A stretch of 44,294 nucleotides of DNA from Bacteroides sp. (GTDB lineage Bacteria > Bacteroidota > Bacteroidia > Bacteroidales > Muribaculaceae). Shown here one piece after another: positions 1 through 9,066 of this stretch. The translations under genes and the position numbers were made by a program. A model generated the notes under the pieces. That model was not told the DNA's origin and did no database searches. It worked only from the letters and a program-made list of their open reading frames with translations. The first letter of the stretch is position 1. Each line of letters begins with the position of its first letter. The DNA is taken from positions 1-44,294 of the forward strand of contig JAAVCP010000049.1 in assembly GCA_014802265.1 (NCBI GenBank). Direction: 5' to 3'.

Positions 1-141
1 CAGATGAAGCCAGCAGTTGAAGCGTTTGGTGTACCTCTCTCCGCCGTTTGCACGGCTAATATCAAGAATTTTTGACTTGTCAAGCAATCTTATCACCTGT
101 CCATAGAGAGGCTGTCCGAAAAAATGACTACTTTTGTGCAT
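1..141 (-). CDS. IS4-family (DUF4372) transposase, N-terminal fragment cut by window edge
   Basis: Reading the minus strand from an ATG at 141-139 gives 47 codons that stay open to the window edge. The peptide begins MHKSSHFFGQPLYGQ and continues through a LLDKSKIL block and a GGERYTKRFNCW block. This is the pattern I know from the N-terminal DUF4372 domain of Bacteroidales IS4-type transposases, which precedes the DDE domain. The catalytic part lies outside the window, so I cannot say whether the element is intact. It sits just beyond the terminator of the convergently placed COG0523 operon, a neutral insertion position. The outer end of the element should lie somewhere in 213-287, but no terminal repeat can be proved with only one end visible. 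Confidence 0.7.
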   Translation of the reverse strand, partial: MHKSSHFFGQPLYGQVIRLLDKSKILDISRANGGERYTKRFNCWLHL

Positions 142-181
142 GGTTATTGAGTTTTGTCTGGCGACAGCAAAATAGCCGAAA

Positions 182-212
182 AGGACTGACTTCTGCAAAT
201 GGAATCAGTCCT
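182..212 (-). promoter_or_regulatory. Hairpin in the transposase leader
   Basis: AGGACTGA (182-189) and TCAGTCCT (205-212) form a perfect 8-bp stem around a 15-nt loop, about 40 nt upstream of the transposase ATG on the minus strand. Some IS4-family elements use such stems to block translation from transcripts that enter from outside. That role here is inference. The stretch 213-287 shows nothing else except a direct repeat of ATTTTTATCG. Confidence 0.4.
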
Positions 213-287
213 AATTTTATATCTCCGCAAAAATTTTTATCGGACAGCAATAAATTTTTATCGAATTCACGTTATATTATTAAAATG

Positions 288-329
288 GTATTTGCCTGAC
301 AACACAAATTTGTGTCGTCAGGCAAATAC
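288..329 (-). terminator. Long palindromic terminator after the COG0523 operon
   Basis: Arms GTATTTGCCTGAC (288-300) and GTCAGGCAAATAC (317-329) enclose a second palindrome, ACACAAATTTGTGT. Twenty of 21 possible pairs match. It lies 30 nt past the stop of the minus-strand gene ending at 359. A T-run follows on the plus side and a T-rich run on the minus side, so it could act in both directions. Confidence 0.75.
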
Positions 330-358
330 TTTTTGAGCAGATACATCATTAGTGAGTG

Positions 359-1600
359 TCAGCCGAGGCAGTCATCGAGCGCCTTTGTGATGGCTGCTCG
401 GTCAAGGTCTTTGCCGATAAAGACGAGTTTCTGCATACGGTCGCCATATTTTTCATCCCAGTCGCGACGAAGACCCGGTTCTGTGGCGAGCATTCTTTCC
501 AACTCCTCTTCGGGAGCAGTGGCATACCACTGACCTGCCTCGGTCAGTTTCTTCTGCACGGCCGCCTGCTCAAAGAGATAAGACATATCGGTATTGTCAG
601 AGAAATAACAGATACCCTTGGTACGGATAACGTTCTTAGGCCAATGTTTAGCCACAAACCAGTCGAATTTGTTGATGTCAAATGGTTTGCGACGGAAATA
701 CACGAAGGTGCCGATTCCGTATTCCTCCGCCTCACCTTCATCATGATGATGGTGGTGATGGTGACACACGCCATGTTCATGATCGCAATCAGAGTGGTCA
801 TCATGCTCATGGTGATGATCGTGGTCATGATCATGGTGGTGATGATTTTCCTCTTCCTCGATTTCATCGAGGGGTTTCTCTATCTCTTGAATCCAGGTCG
901 CGGCAGTGACAGTCTTTTCGAAATTGAACAGGTGAGTATTTAGGATTTTGTCAAAATCAATGTCACAATAGTCACATTCAATTATTTCCGCTTTGGGCTG
1001 GAGAGCACGTATTACACTCTTTATACGGGTTGCCTCTTCACGTGTTACCTCTGAAATCTTATTAAGGAGGATGATATTACAGAACTCAATCTGTTGGATC
1101 ACGAGACTCTCAATATCCTCCTCGCCAATATTCTTGGAAGTAAGGCGCTCTCCGTTTTCAAATTCGCTCTTTAGACGCAGGGCATCAACCACAGTGACGA
1201 TACAGTCCAAGATAGGCACACCATACCGGGTGAGGTTTGGAGCTATGGTTGGCATTGAGCAGATTGTTTGAGCAATAGGCTCAGGTTCACAGATGCCGCT
1301 TGCCTCAATCACGATATAATCGAAATCTTGCTGCACAAGATCAGAAAGCTGTTGCATGAGATCAGTTTTCAGGGTGCAGCAAATACATCCGTTTTGCAAG
1401 GCAACCAGACTATCATCCCTGCCACCTACTATGCCACCTTTTGCGATAAGATCAGCATCTATGTTGACTTCACCTATATCATTGACAATAACAGCAAAAC
1501 GTATCCCTTTACGATTGTTAAGAATTTTGTTGAGCAGAGTGGTCTTGCCACTACCGAGATATCCGGTCAGAAGCAAGACAGGGGTTGTCTTCGTTGCCAT
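359..1600 (-). CDS. COG0523 (CobW/YjiA/ZNG1-type) GTPase, putative metal chaperone
   Basis: This 413-residue G3E-family GTPase has a P-loop GYLGSGKT at residues 13-20 and the family signature CICC at 72-75. Residues 99-102 read EASG, and an NK motif near 180 recognises guanine. A very acidic His-rich linker at about 250-290 holds long His/Asp/Glu runs plus two Cys, followed by the CobW C-terminal domain. The family inserts or buffers divalent metals, most often zinc, with GTP hydrolysis controlling release; the His-rich loop favours zinc or nickel. Its ATG is one base after the stop of the upstream lipoprotein gene, so the two are translationally linked. The client protein is unknown, and no convincing Zur box was seen by eye. 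Plus-strand frames across the His codons are mirror artefacts. Confidence 0.9.
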   Translation of the reverse strand: MATKTTPVLLLTGYLGSGKTTLLNKILNNRKGIRFAVIVNDIGEVNIDADLIAKGGIVGGRDDSLVALQNGCICCTLKTDLMQQLSDLVQQDFDYIVIEASGICEPEPIAQTICSMPTIAPNLTRYGVPILDCIVTVVDALRLKSEFENGERLTSKNIGEEDIESLVIQQIEFCNIILLNKISEVTREEATRIKSVIRALQPKAEIIECDYCDIDFDKILNTHLFNFEKTVTAATWIQEIEKPLDEIEEEENHHHHDHDHDHHHEHDDHSDCDHEHGVCHHHHHHHDEGEAEEYGIGTFVYFRRKPFDINKFDWFVAKHWPKNVIRTKGICYFSDNTDMSYLFEQAAVQKKLTEAGQWYATAPEEELERMLATEPGLRRDWDEKYGDRMQKLVFIGKDLDRAAITKALDDCLG

Positions 1601-1601
1601 A

Positions 1602-2138
1602 TTATAATGACTTTAAATAATCCTTAATTCCTTGAATATTATTTTGGGCATCATTGATGGAGTATGGGAGCTGAATCATGTTCTCGACACGTGCCCCGGG
1701 AATAATGGCTTCCTTCAGCTGTTGTGGTGACGGAGCAGAAGGGAGCTTGCTGTATTCGTCAAAAGTATATTTTGTGAATACGGAATTTGCGTTGAGACCC
1801 TGATTATTGAGATACCAGCCATCGCCAAGACTCGTGGGTATTGATCTCTTAGAAATATCAGAAGGGGCAGGGTAATAGGTAAGATTACCATCGGGTCCGA
1901 GAGTGACAGCCACATTGTTGGCGTAGTCACCGGTCATTCTGAACGCAGTTGCTTTTGGAATCATTCCTAAAGGTTTTTTTTGTACTGTAATAGGGGCTAC
2001 GGTAGGAGTTTCAGAGACTGTCTGCCCATTATTAGATTTACTATACCCAATTGCCACTGAATCTTTTTGTACGTAGGTTTGTGGGGCACAAGATGCCAAC
2101 AGACCTATTGTGGGGAGGAGATAAAACAGTTTATTCAT
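1602..2138 (-). CDS. Small hypothetical lipoprotein
   Basis: This is a 178-residue protein whose first 17 residues form a type II signal peptide ending in LLASC, so Cys17 should be lipidated and the protein anchored in the envelope. The mature part is Ser/Thr/Asn-rich early, with a YVQKDSV stretch, and then holds one compact domain without a motif I recognise. It lies 24 bp after panB and 1 bp before the COG0523 gene, all on the minus strand, so it is the middle gene of a three-gene operon. A link to metal handling through its downstream neighbour is possible but unsupported by its own sequence. Confidence 0.75.
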   Translation of the reverse strand: MNKLFYLLPTIGLLASCAPQTYVQKDSVAIGYSKSNNGQTVSETPTVAPITVQKKPLGMIPKATAFRMTGDYANNVAVTLGPDGNLTYYPAPSDISKRSIPTSLGDGWYLNNQGLNANSVFTKYTFDEYSKLPSAPSPQQLKEAIIPGARVENMIQLPYSINDAQNNIQGIKDYLKSL

Positions 2139-2162
2139 ATTTAAATTAAATAATTCAACAGG

Positions 2163-2984
2163 TTAATAAGATTCTTTAGGGGAAGGGAAGTCGCCGCTTT
2201 TTACGTCGGCAATATAATTCTGTACGGCATCATTCATGATTTCGGCAAGATTAGCGTATCTGCGTAGGAAACGTGGAGAGAAATCTTTATTGATTCCGAG
2301 CATATCATGCATAACAAGCACTTGCCCGTCAACTCCGCCACCGGCACCGATGCCTATGATTGGGATATTGACTTCTTCCGCAACCTTACGTGCGAGTTCG
2401 GCAGGAATTTTTTCAAGCACTATTCCGAAACATCCGATCTCTTCAAGCATTTTGGCATCTTCAATAAGTTTAGCAGCCTCTGCCTCTTCACGTGCGCGTA
2501 CGTTATAAGTACCGAATTTATTAATGCTTTGTGGAGTAAGCCCGAGATGTCCCATTACAGGAATGCCTGCACACAGAATCCTTTGAATTGATTCTTTTAT
2601 TTCAGACCCACCCTCTATTTTAACTGCCTCCGCATGGCTCTCCTTCATGATACGAATGGCAGATGCCAGTGCTTCCTTGGAATTACCCTGATAAGAGCCG
2701 AATGGCATGTCTACCACAACGAGGGCACGTTGTGTGCCTTTCATCACCGATTTAGCATGATAAATCATTTGGTCGAGGGTTATCGGAAGAGTAGTGGTAT
2801 TGCCTGCCATTACGTTGGAGGCAGAGTCGCCTACAAGAATGACATCAATACCTGCCTCGTCAAGAATCTTGGCTGAAGAAAAATCGTATGCCGTGAGCAT
2901 AGATATTTTCTCGCCTCTCTTCTTCATTTCCACAAGCCGCCGTGTGGTGACTTTACGGGTGTTATCTGTTGTATTGGTTGACAT
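2163..2984 (-). CDS. panB: 3-methyl-2-oxobutanoate hydroxymethyltransferase (ketopantoate hydroxymethyltransferase)
   Basis: PanB transfers a hydroxymethyl group from 5,10-methylene-tetrahydrofolate to 2-oxoisovalerate, giving ketopantoate, the first committed step of pantothenate and coenzyme A synthesis in the cytoplasm. The 273-residue length is normal. Family blocks are all present: [27 protein letters not shown] with the metal-binding Asp, the [10 protein letters not shown] block, [16 protein letters not shown] and a [14 protein letters not shown] block. It heads the panB-lipoprotein-COG0523 operon. A -7-like TATATTTG lies upstream in the panB/leuS divergent region. No other pantothenate gene is in the window. 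Confidence 0.97.
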   Translation of the reverse strand: MSTNTTDNTRKVTTRRLVEMKKRGEKISMLTAYDFSSAKILDEAGIDVILVGDSASNVMAGNTTTLPITLDQMIYHAKSVMKGTQRALVVVDMPFGSYQGNSKEALASAIRIMKESHAEAVKIEGGSEIKESIQRILCAGIPVMGHLGLTPQSINKFGTYNVRAREEAEAAKLIEDAKMLEEIGCFGIVLEKIPAELARKVAEEVNIPIIGIGAGGGVDGQVLVMHDMLGINKDFSPRFLRRYANLAEIMNDAVQNYIADVKSGDFPSPKESY

Positions 2985-3056
2985 AATTAATGCGTATTAT
3001 ACGCTTTTTAAGTTATAATGTTTCCCAAATAATGGGGCTTTTTTTTAAATACGGTG

Positions 3057-3064
3057 CAAATATA
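3057..3064 (-). promoter_or_regulatory. Putative -7 element of the panB operon
   Basis: The minus strand reads TATATTTG, matching Bacteroidota TAnnTTTG, about 75 nt before the panB ATG. No clear TTTG sits at -33. A small palindrome GCGTA-TTA-TACGC (2991-3003) lies in the resulting leader. Confidence 0.45.
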
Positions 3065-3087
3065 GATAAAATATCATGAAATTTGAC

Positions 3088-3095
3088 TAATTTTG
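3088..3095 (+). promoter_or_regulatory. Putative -7 element of leuS
   Basis: TAATTTTG matches TAnnTTTG and lies 28 nt before the leuS ATG, giving a short leader. The start has only A/T-rich sequence in front of it and no Shine-Dalgarno, as is usual in this phylum. Confidence 0.5.
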
Positions 3096-3123
3096 CAACA
3101 TAAAAAACAATAAATTAACATAA

Positions 3124-5886
3124 ATGGAATATAATCACCGTGAAATTGAGCAGCGCTGGCAGCAGTATTGGCGCGATAATGATATATATAGGGCAGAGAT
3201 TATACCCGGTAAAAAGAAGTTTTATGTGCTTGATATGTTCCCTTATCCTTCCGGGGCAGGTCTTCATGTGGGGCATCCTCTCGGCTACATAGCGAGCGAT
3301 ATATATTCACGTTACAAACGTCAGCAAGGGTTTAATGTGCTTCACCCGATGGGTTATGATGCCTATGGACTTCCGGCAGAGCAATATGCCATACAGACCG
3401 GGCAGCACCCTGAGAAGACTACTATGGAGAATATAGCCCGTTATCGTGAACAGCTTGACAAGATTGGTTTCTCTTTTGATTGGAGTCGCGAGATACGTAC
3501 ATGTGATCCTGAATACTATAAATGGACACAATGGGCATTTATTCAGATGTTTAATTCCTATTATGACCTTGATGCGAACAAGGCTATGCCAATCTCTAAC
3601 CTTGTGGAGCATTTCTCACAGAAAGGCACAGAGGGAGTGAAAGCAGCTTGCTCTAAGGAGCTTTCCTTTACACCAGAGGAGTGGAACAGCTATGATGAAA
3701 AGCAAAAGGCTGAGATACTGATGAACTATCGTATCGCCTATCAGGGGGAAACAATGGTGAATTGGTGTGAGGCTCTTGGCACTGTGCTTGCCAACGATGA
3801 GGTGAGTGAGGGTGTTAGTGTAAGAGGTGGTTACCCTGTGGAACAGAAGGTAATGAATCAGTGGTGCCTTCGTGTATCGGCATACGCTCCAAGGCTTCTT
3901 GACGATCTTTCCAAGCTTGAATGGAGTGATTCCCTAAAGGAGACACAGCGCAATTGGATAGGCAGAAGCGAGGGTGCTGAGATGCGTTTCCCTGTGGTAG
4001 GGAAAGATTTTGACCTTGAAATCTTCACTACCCGTGCCGACACAAGTTTTGGCGTGACCTTTATGGTGCTCGCTCCGGAGTCGAAATATGTGGAAATGCT
4101 TGTCACCCCTGAGCAGAAAGAGGCGGTTGACGCCTATTTGACGGAAGTAAGCCATAAGACGGAACGTGAACGTCAGATTGATAAGCGTGTGTCAGGTGTG
4201 TTCACCGGCAGCTATGCTCTTAATCCCATCTCAGGGAAAGAGATACCTATTTGGGTGAGTGACTATGTGCTTGCGGGATACGGTACAGGCGCTATCATGG
4301 CAGTGCCGGCACACGACTCGCGCGACTATGCTTTTGCGAAACATTTTAATCTTCCAATAGTGCCGCTGATTGATGGGGCAGACGTAACCAATGAGAGTTT
4401 CGATGCAAAAGAGGGAAAAATGATAAATTCCGCTAATGACAGGCTTGACTTGAACGGTTTGGAAGTGAAAGATGCAATTGCAAAGACTAAGAAATTTATT
4501 GAGGCTGAAGGAATCGGTAGAGTCAAAGTCAATTATCGTTTGCGCGATGCCATTTTTTCACGTCAGCGTTATTGGGGCGAGCCCTTCCCGATCTATTATA
4601 AAGATGGAGTGGCTCATGTGATGGACGAAAGCGTTCTCCCATTGATGTTGCCTGAGGTTGATTCCTATCTACCGACTGCTAATGGAGAACCACCCCTGGG
4701 TCGTGCTAAAAACTGGAAAACTCCCGAAGGCTATCCAATAGAACTTTGTACGATGCCAGGTTTTGCAGGATCAAGTGCCTATTATCTACGCTATATGGAT
4801 CCACGGAATGATAAGGCGCTTGTAAGCAAGGAAGCAGATGAATATTGGCGCGATGTGGATCTGTATATAGGAGGCGCAGAACATGCCACAGGTCACCTTA
4901 TATATTCACGTTTCTGGAACAAGTTCCTTTATGACCTTGGTCTCGTGGTAGAAGATGAGCCGTTCAAGAAACTTGTGAACCAGGGTATGATTCAGGGACG
5001 CACCAGCTTTGTCTACCGAATTAAGGATACAAATACTTTTGTAAGTAAGGATCTAAAAGATAACTATGATGTTACCCCTATCCGTGTTGATATTAATCTT
5101 GTCAACAATGATGTGCTAAATCTTGAAGGTTTCAAGGCATGGCGACCCGAGTATGCGAATGCTGAGTTTATCCTTGAAGACGGAAAATATGTATGCGGCT
5201 ATGCAGTGGAGAAGATGTCGAAGTCAATGTTTAATGTGGTTAATCCAGACGATATAGTAGAGCGTTATGGAGCTGACACGCTTCGCCTGTATGAGATGTT
5301 TCTTGGACCTCTTGAGCAATCGAAACCTTGGGATACCAACGGAATTGACGGAGCTAACCGTTTCTTGAAAAAACTTTGGGGGCATTATAACAAGGTTGAC
5401 ATGGATAATCGCCCGCCAATGACAAAAGAGGAGCTGAAGACAATGCACAAGCTTATCAAGAAGGTGACATACGATATTGAGCACTTCTCGTTTAACACGT
5501 CAGTGGCAGCCTTCATGGTAGCACTGAATGAGCTGACAGCCCAGAAGTCGACGAATGCAGAGGCAATGGAAATATTTACCAGGCTCATTGCACCGTTTGC
5601 TCCCCATATTGCTGAAGAATTTTGGCATGGCCTCGGACATAATGGATCGGTTGTAGATGCTGAATGGCCCGAGTTTGATGAAAAATATCTGAAGGAAGAC
5701 AGTGTGAAGTATCCCGTCAGCTTTAATGGCAAGACCCGTTTTATGGTTGAAGTCCCTGCCGACGCATCTAAAGAGGAGGTTGAGAAAGCAGCCCTTTCTG
5801 ATTCCAATGCTGAGAAATGGCTTGGCGGTAAGACTCCGAAAAAGGTGATTGTTGTACCGGGTAGAATTGTAAATGTGGTAGTCTAA
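3124..5886 (+). CDS. leuS: Leucyl-tRNA synthetase
   Basis: This class I aminoacyl-tRNA synthetase charges tRNA-Leu in the cytoplasm. The 920 residues begin with the Rossmann fold, whose HIGH box reads HVGH at 48-51. The CP1 editing domain in the middle has TTRADTSFG and [15 protein letters not shown], the latter carrying the editing-site Asp. The KMSKS loop is exact at about 697-701. An anticodon-binding domain and a C-terminal extension ending in a [10 protein letters not shown] stretch complete the protein. The length is slightly above the E. coli enzyme and normal for Bacteroidales. It is transcribed divergently from panB and followed by an intrinsic terminator that touches the next gene. 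Confidence 0.98.
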   Translation: MEYNHREIEQRWQQYWRDNDIYRAEIIPGKKKFYVLDMFPYPSGAGLHVGHPLGYIASDIYSRYKRQQGFNVLHPMGYDAYGLPAEQYAIQTGQHPEKTTMENIARYREQLDKIGFSFDWSREIRTCDPEYYKWTQWAFIQMFNSYYDLDANKAMPISNLVEHFSQKGTEGVKAACSKELSFTPEEWNSYDEKQKAEILMNYRIAYQGETMVNWCEALGTVLANDEVSEGVSVRGGYPVEQKVMNQWCLRVSAYAPRLLDDLSKLEWSDSLKETQRNWIGRSEGAEMRFPVVGKDFDLEIFTTRADTSFGVTFMVLAPESKYVEMLVTPEQKEAVDAYLTEVSHKTERERQIDKRVSGVFTGSYALNPISGKEIPIWVSDYVLAGYGTGAIMAVPAHDSRDYAFAKHFNLPIVPLIDGADVTNESFDAKEGKMINSANDRLDLNGLEVKDAIAKTKKFIEAEGIGRVKVNYRLRDAIFSRQRYWGEPFPIYYKDGVAHVMDESVLPLMLPEVDSYLPTANGEPPLGRAKNWKTPEGYPIELCTMPGFAGSSAYYLRYMDPRNDKALVSKEADEYWRDVDLYIGGAEHATGHLIYSRFWNKFLYDLGLVVEDEPFKKLVNQGMIQGRTSFVYRIKDTNTFVSKDLKDNYDVTPIRVDINLVNNDVLNLEGFKAWRPEYANAEFILEDGKYVCGYAVEKMSKSMFNVVNPDDIVERYGADTLRLYEMFLGPLEQSKPWDTNGIDGANRFLKKLWGHYNKVDMDNRPPMTKEELKTMHKLIKKVTYDIEHFSFNTSVAAFMVALNELTAQKSTNAEAMEIFTRLIAPFAPHIAEEFWHGLGHNGSVVDAEWPEFDEKYLKEDSVKYPVSFNGKTRFMVEVPADASKEEVEKAALSDSNAEKWLGGKTPKKVIVVPGRIVNVVV

Positions 5887-5943
5887 GCTATTTTATACAT
5901 ATAAACTGCAATTGCCTGTGGTAAAAAAGGCAAGATTCACAAT

Positions 5944-5970
5944 AAAACGCACCCTCGGTGCGTTTTTTTT
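5944..5970 (+). terminator. Intrinsic terminator of leuS, abutting the rdgB start codon
   Basis: AAACGCACC (5945-5953), a CTC loop and GGTGCGTTT (5957-5965) form a perfect 9-bp stem. Counting the stem's last three T, an unbroken run of eight T ends at 5970. The next base begins the ATG of rdgB, so any transcript from leuS carries the hairpin directly against the downstream start. Confidence 0.85.
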
Positions 5971-6561
5971 ATGATGAAAAAAGAACTTCCTAAAATTGTG
6001 TTTGCCACCAATAACCCTCACAAACTTGAGGAGGCGCGTGCTGTGGCATCAGATTATCTTGAGATATTATCCTTGTCGGAAATAGGGTGTCATGACGATA
6101 TACCTGAAACAGCCGAGACTCTTGAGGGGAATGCCCTTATCAAGGCTCACTGGGTTAAGGATCGTTATGGGTATGATTGTTTTGCTGATGACACAGGTCT
6201 GATGGTGGCTGCCTTAAAAGGGGCACCGGGCGTTTATAGTGCGCGTTATGCAGGTCCTGAATGCAGTCCACAGGATAATATTGATCTGCTTCTTAAGAAT
6301 CTTAAAGATGTGACGGATCGAGACGCAAAGTTTGCCACTGTGATTGCCCTCATCAAAGATGGCAAGGAGCATGTGTTTACCGGTGAGGTTGAAGGTACCA
6401 TTGCAACTGAACCTCATGGGGAGGGAGGATTTGGCTATGATCCTATTTTTATAGCTAAAGAGTCAGGCATGGCTTTTGCTGAGATGACTCAGGCAGCAAA
6501 AAATGAGATCTCTCATCGTGGGCGTGCCATGCGCAAATTTATGAAGTTTATCTGTCAATAA
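5971..6561 (+). CDS. rdgB: XTP/dITP pyrophosphatase (RdgB/HAM1 family)
   Basis: The enzyme hydrolyses non-canonical purine triphosphates (dITP, XTP) to monophosphate and pyrophosphate, keeping deaminated bases out of DNA and RNA. The 196 residues contain the family blocks ATNNPHKLEEA at the N-terminus, FADDTGL with the metal-binding Asp pair, the GVYSARYAG block, GEGGFGYDPIF and the terminal SHRGRAM. Two adjacent ATG codons (5971, 5974) could both start the protein; the conserved KIVFATNN block follows at once, so no longer start is needed. It opens a close-packed plus-strand run to 12644. No TAnnTTTG element is visible in the 84-nt gap, so expression may depend on read-through from leuS. Confidence 0.95.
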   Translation: MMKKELPKIVFATNNPHKLEEARAVASDYLEILSLSEIGCHDDIPETAETLEGNALIKAHWVKDRYGYDCFADDTGLMVAALKGAPGVYSARYAGPECSPQDNIDLLLKNLKDVTDRDAKFATVIALIKDGKEHVFTGEVEGTIATEPHGEGGFGYDPIFIAKESGMAFAEMTQAAKNEISHRGRAMRKFMKFICQ

Positions 6562-6596
6562 TATTCTATACATACCCATCTTACAACTGCAACAAT

Positions 6597-9065
6597 ATGT
6601 TAAGATCTATTTTTATATTAATTTTGACAATTATGTCTTTCCTTCCGGTGATTGCCAATCCCCGTTGGAAAATGCACACCACTTTTGATGGTACCATAGA
6701 CCATGTGTTTGAGACACCGGAATACGTCTACTTTACGTCTCGGGCTATGGCGGATATGAATGGACAACGCCGTATGTCTCTTTTCCGTTATGATAAGGAG
6801 GGTGACGAGATTCAAGCTCTTTCTCCTGATAATGTGTTGTCGTCGACTACAGTGTCGGCATTACAGTATTGTCCTCAGAAAGGGTACGTGGTAGTTGTCA
6901 ACACCAATTATGACATTACTTTCCTATATGATGACGGAAAGGTGGTGACAATACCTGATTACCGCCTCGCATCTATTGAGGGAGAGAAACTAATTAATTC
7001 AGTTACGATTGATCCATGGCATGATCGCCTCTATCTCGCTACAAAATTCGGATATGTGGCAATAAACGATGAAAAGTATGAGATTGCAGAGAGTCGCGTA
7101 TATAATGAAGACATACAATCAGTTGCCAGAATAGGTAATTATTTTATGTTGCTTAAAGATGCTGACATCATGTATGCTCCAGCTTCTTCGCCTCGATTGT
7201 CGCTTAATGATTACGAATCAGTTAATTATCCAACGCCTTATGCTGCCGCTCCGCTTACCGAAAATCAATGTCTGGTTTTTACAAGAGGAGGTGATTCCCC
7301 CAAAATGATGATGGCTGAAGATGATGGCACTAATCTTACATGGAGTGTCCTTAACAATGTTGACTATACCACGATAGTTAATAATAAAAAGGGGGTCCTT
7401 GCAATTAATAGAACCTTAATCAGACAAGTTGAGCCGGATGGAATTATCTCATCGTTAGCAATCCCTGAAGAAGATTATAACCTTAAACTGGGTTCGTTTG
7501 ATTTATCTGAAGTTTGGTTTGCCAAAGATAGAAAAGGAATTAAGAGCGCAGTGCCGGGAAGTTCTGCTACCGATTGGGTTATCAGCCGTGATTTCATGAT
7601 ATATGATGCACCTTCTCCTTTTGTAACTTCTAATTTGGTGTTACACCCTTCAAGGGGAGGATTTGTTGCATGTTATCCGCGTGAATTCACCTTTACTAAT
7701 TATCCTAAAGATGATCCGCTTTTGATAAGTGGATATAAAGATGGATGGTGGACTAATTATGCTCCTATATATACTAATGAAGATCGAAAGTCAATTATGT
7801 TGCAATGTAACGGTATTGCCATAGATCCTGATAATACTGATTACATATATGTAACATCACTGATGAATGGTATATTGAGATTGAATCTTTCCGATAGCGA
7901 GGATATAATTCATTTGTCACGTCCCGCAGATAAGGATAAAGGTAAGCCCGGTTTTATAGAGTTCGTACCAAATCAGACAGGGAAAAATAATTGGTGCTGT
8001 AACTTCTCTGCTCCTCGTCTTGATAGTGATGGTAATTTATGGATGGTCTATGCTGACATGGATAATCAGACACCTCCTCGCATTCATTTTTATTGTTGGG
8101 AAGCTGGTGACAGAAAGGCAACAACTTCATCAGAAAATATCAGATTGCCTAAAAAAGTAGAAGTACCATATGACTATACAGAAGAAGACCAATCAACAGT
8201 ACTTCCTTTAGTACATTCCCGTAATAAAAATCTTCTGCTGTTTTCATCACGACTATATGCCGGCGACATAGCCATAATTAATACTAATGGGACACCGACC
8301 GATTCAAGCGATGATAAATTAGTTGCTCTGAAATCATTTATTGATCAGGATGGAAACGATATTGCTCCCCATAGACTTCGTAGTTTTTGGGAAGATCCCT
8401 CAACCGGTTATGTTTGGGTATGCCATTCAGAAGGAGTTTTCTATATTGATCCCTTAGATTTTTTTAAGGATGGTAGTGTGGTATGTTACAGACCAAAAGT
8501 TTCAAGAAACGATGGCACAAACCTTGCCGATCGCCTTCTGGAAGGGGTTATGGTTATTGGTGTTACTACTGATGGCAAAGGACGCAAATGGTTTTCTACT
8601 CTGGGAGGAGGACTTGTTTGCACATCATCAGATGGTCGTACAATAGAAGAAGAGATCAATACCTCCAATAGTCCTATTCCGTCAGATAATGTGTATGGTG
8701 CTTTATATCTTCCTTCGTCTAATTCACTTCTGATATCTACTTCGGAGGGAATTGCGGAGTATCTGTTGACGGCTGAGGCATCAGGTTCTACAGAAAGTGA
8801 CCTTAAGATTTATCCAAATCCTGTTCGTCCTGATTATTTTGGCTACGTCACCATAGAGGGGCTTCCTGACAGAAGTCTTGTTAAGATAGTTGATGCTTCC
8901 GGAAATATAGTTAAGGAATTCGGACCAGTCAGTGGGGATGTACAATGGAATGTCACCAATCATCAGCATAAAAGAGTGAGCAGCGGTGTCTACTTCGTTT
9001 TGGCATCATCCGGAGAGAATGAGAGTGCATTCTCCTCTGTTGGAAAAATTTTGGTGGTAAATTGA
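6597..9065 (+). CDS. PorZ-like double beta-propeller protein with T9SS C-terminal domain
   Basis: This is an 822-residue secreted protein. A signal peptide ends near residue 20 (VIANP). About 700 residues of repeating WMVYAD / VWVCHSEG-like blades suggest two two-component-regulator-type beta-propellers. From about 734 there is a type A sorting domain of the type IX secretion system, with the IYPNPV motif and a closing SSGVYFV...GKILVVN. Architecture and length agree with PorZ, an outer-membrane-associated part of the T9SS attachment complex that feeds A-LPS to the sortase. It sits between rdgB and trmB, only 1 bp from trmB. If not PorZ itself, it is a T9SS cargo propeller protein. Confidence 0.75.
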   Translation: MLRSIFILILTIMSFLPVIANPRWKMHTTFDGTIDHVFETPEYVYFTSRAMADMNGQRRMSLFRYDKEGDEIQALSPDNVLSSTTVSALQYCPQKGYVVVVNTNYDITFLYDDGKVVTIPDYRLASIEGEKLINSVTIDPWHDRLYLATKFGYVAINDEKYEIAESRVYNEDIQSVARIGNYFMLLKDADIMYAPASSPRLSLNDYESVNYPTPYAAAPLTENQCLVFTRGGDSPKMMMAEDDGTNLTWSVLNNVDYTTIVNNKKGVLAINRTLIRQVEPDGIISSLAIPEEDYNLKLGSFDLSEVWFAKDRKGIKSAVPGSSATDWVISRDFMIYDAPSPFVTSNLVLHPSRGGFVACYPREFTFTNYPKDDPLLISGYKDGWWTNYAPIYTNEDRKSIMLQCNGIAIDPDNTDYIYVTSLMNGILRLNLSDSEDIIHLSRPADKDKGKPGFIEFVPNQTGKNNWCCNFSAPRLDSDGNLWMVYADMDNQTPPRIHFYCWEAGDRKATTSSENIRLPKKVEVPYDYTEEDQSTVLPLVHSRNKNLLLFSSRLYAGDIAIINTNGTPTDSSDDKLVALKSFIDQDGNDIAPHRLRSFWEDPSTGYVWVCHSEGVFYIDPLDFFKDGSVVCYRPKVSRNDGTNLADRLLEGVMVIGVTTDGKGRKWFSTLGGGLVCTSSDGRTIEEEINTSNSPIPSDNVYGALYLPSSNSLLISTSEGIAEYLLTAEASGSTESDLKIYPNPVRPDYFGYVTIEGLPDRSLVKIVDASGNIVKEFGPVSGDVQWNVTNHQHKRVSSGVYFVLASSGENESAFSSVGKILVVN

Positions 9066-9066
9066 T

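Noticed and set aside
356..943. Plus-strand frame of 195 codons with a Met/Val-rich run
   Set aside because: It mirrors the His/Asp-rich codons of the COG0523 gene on the other strand; the GTPase has complete motifs.
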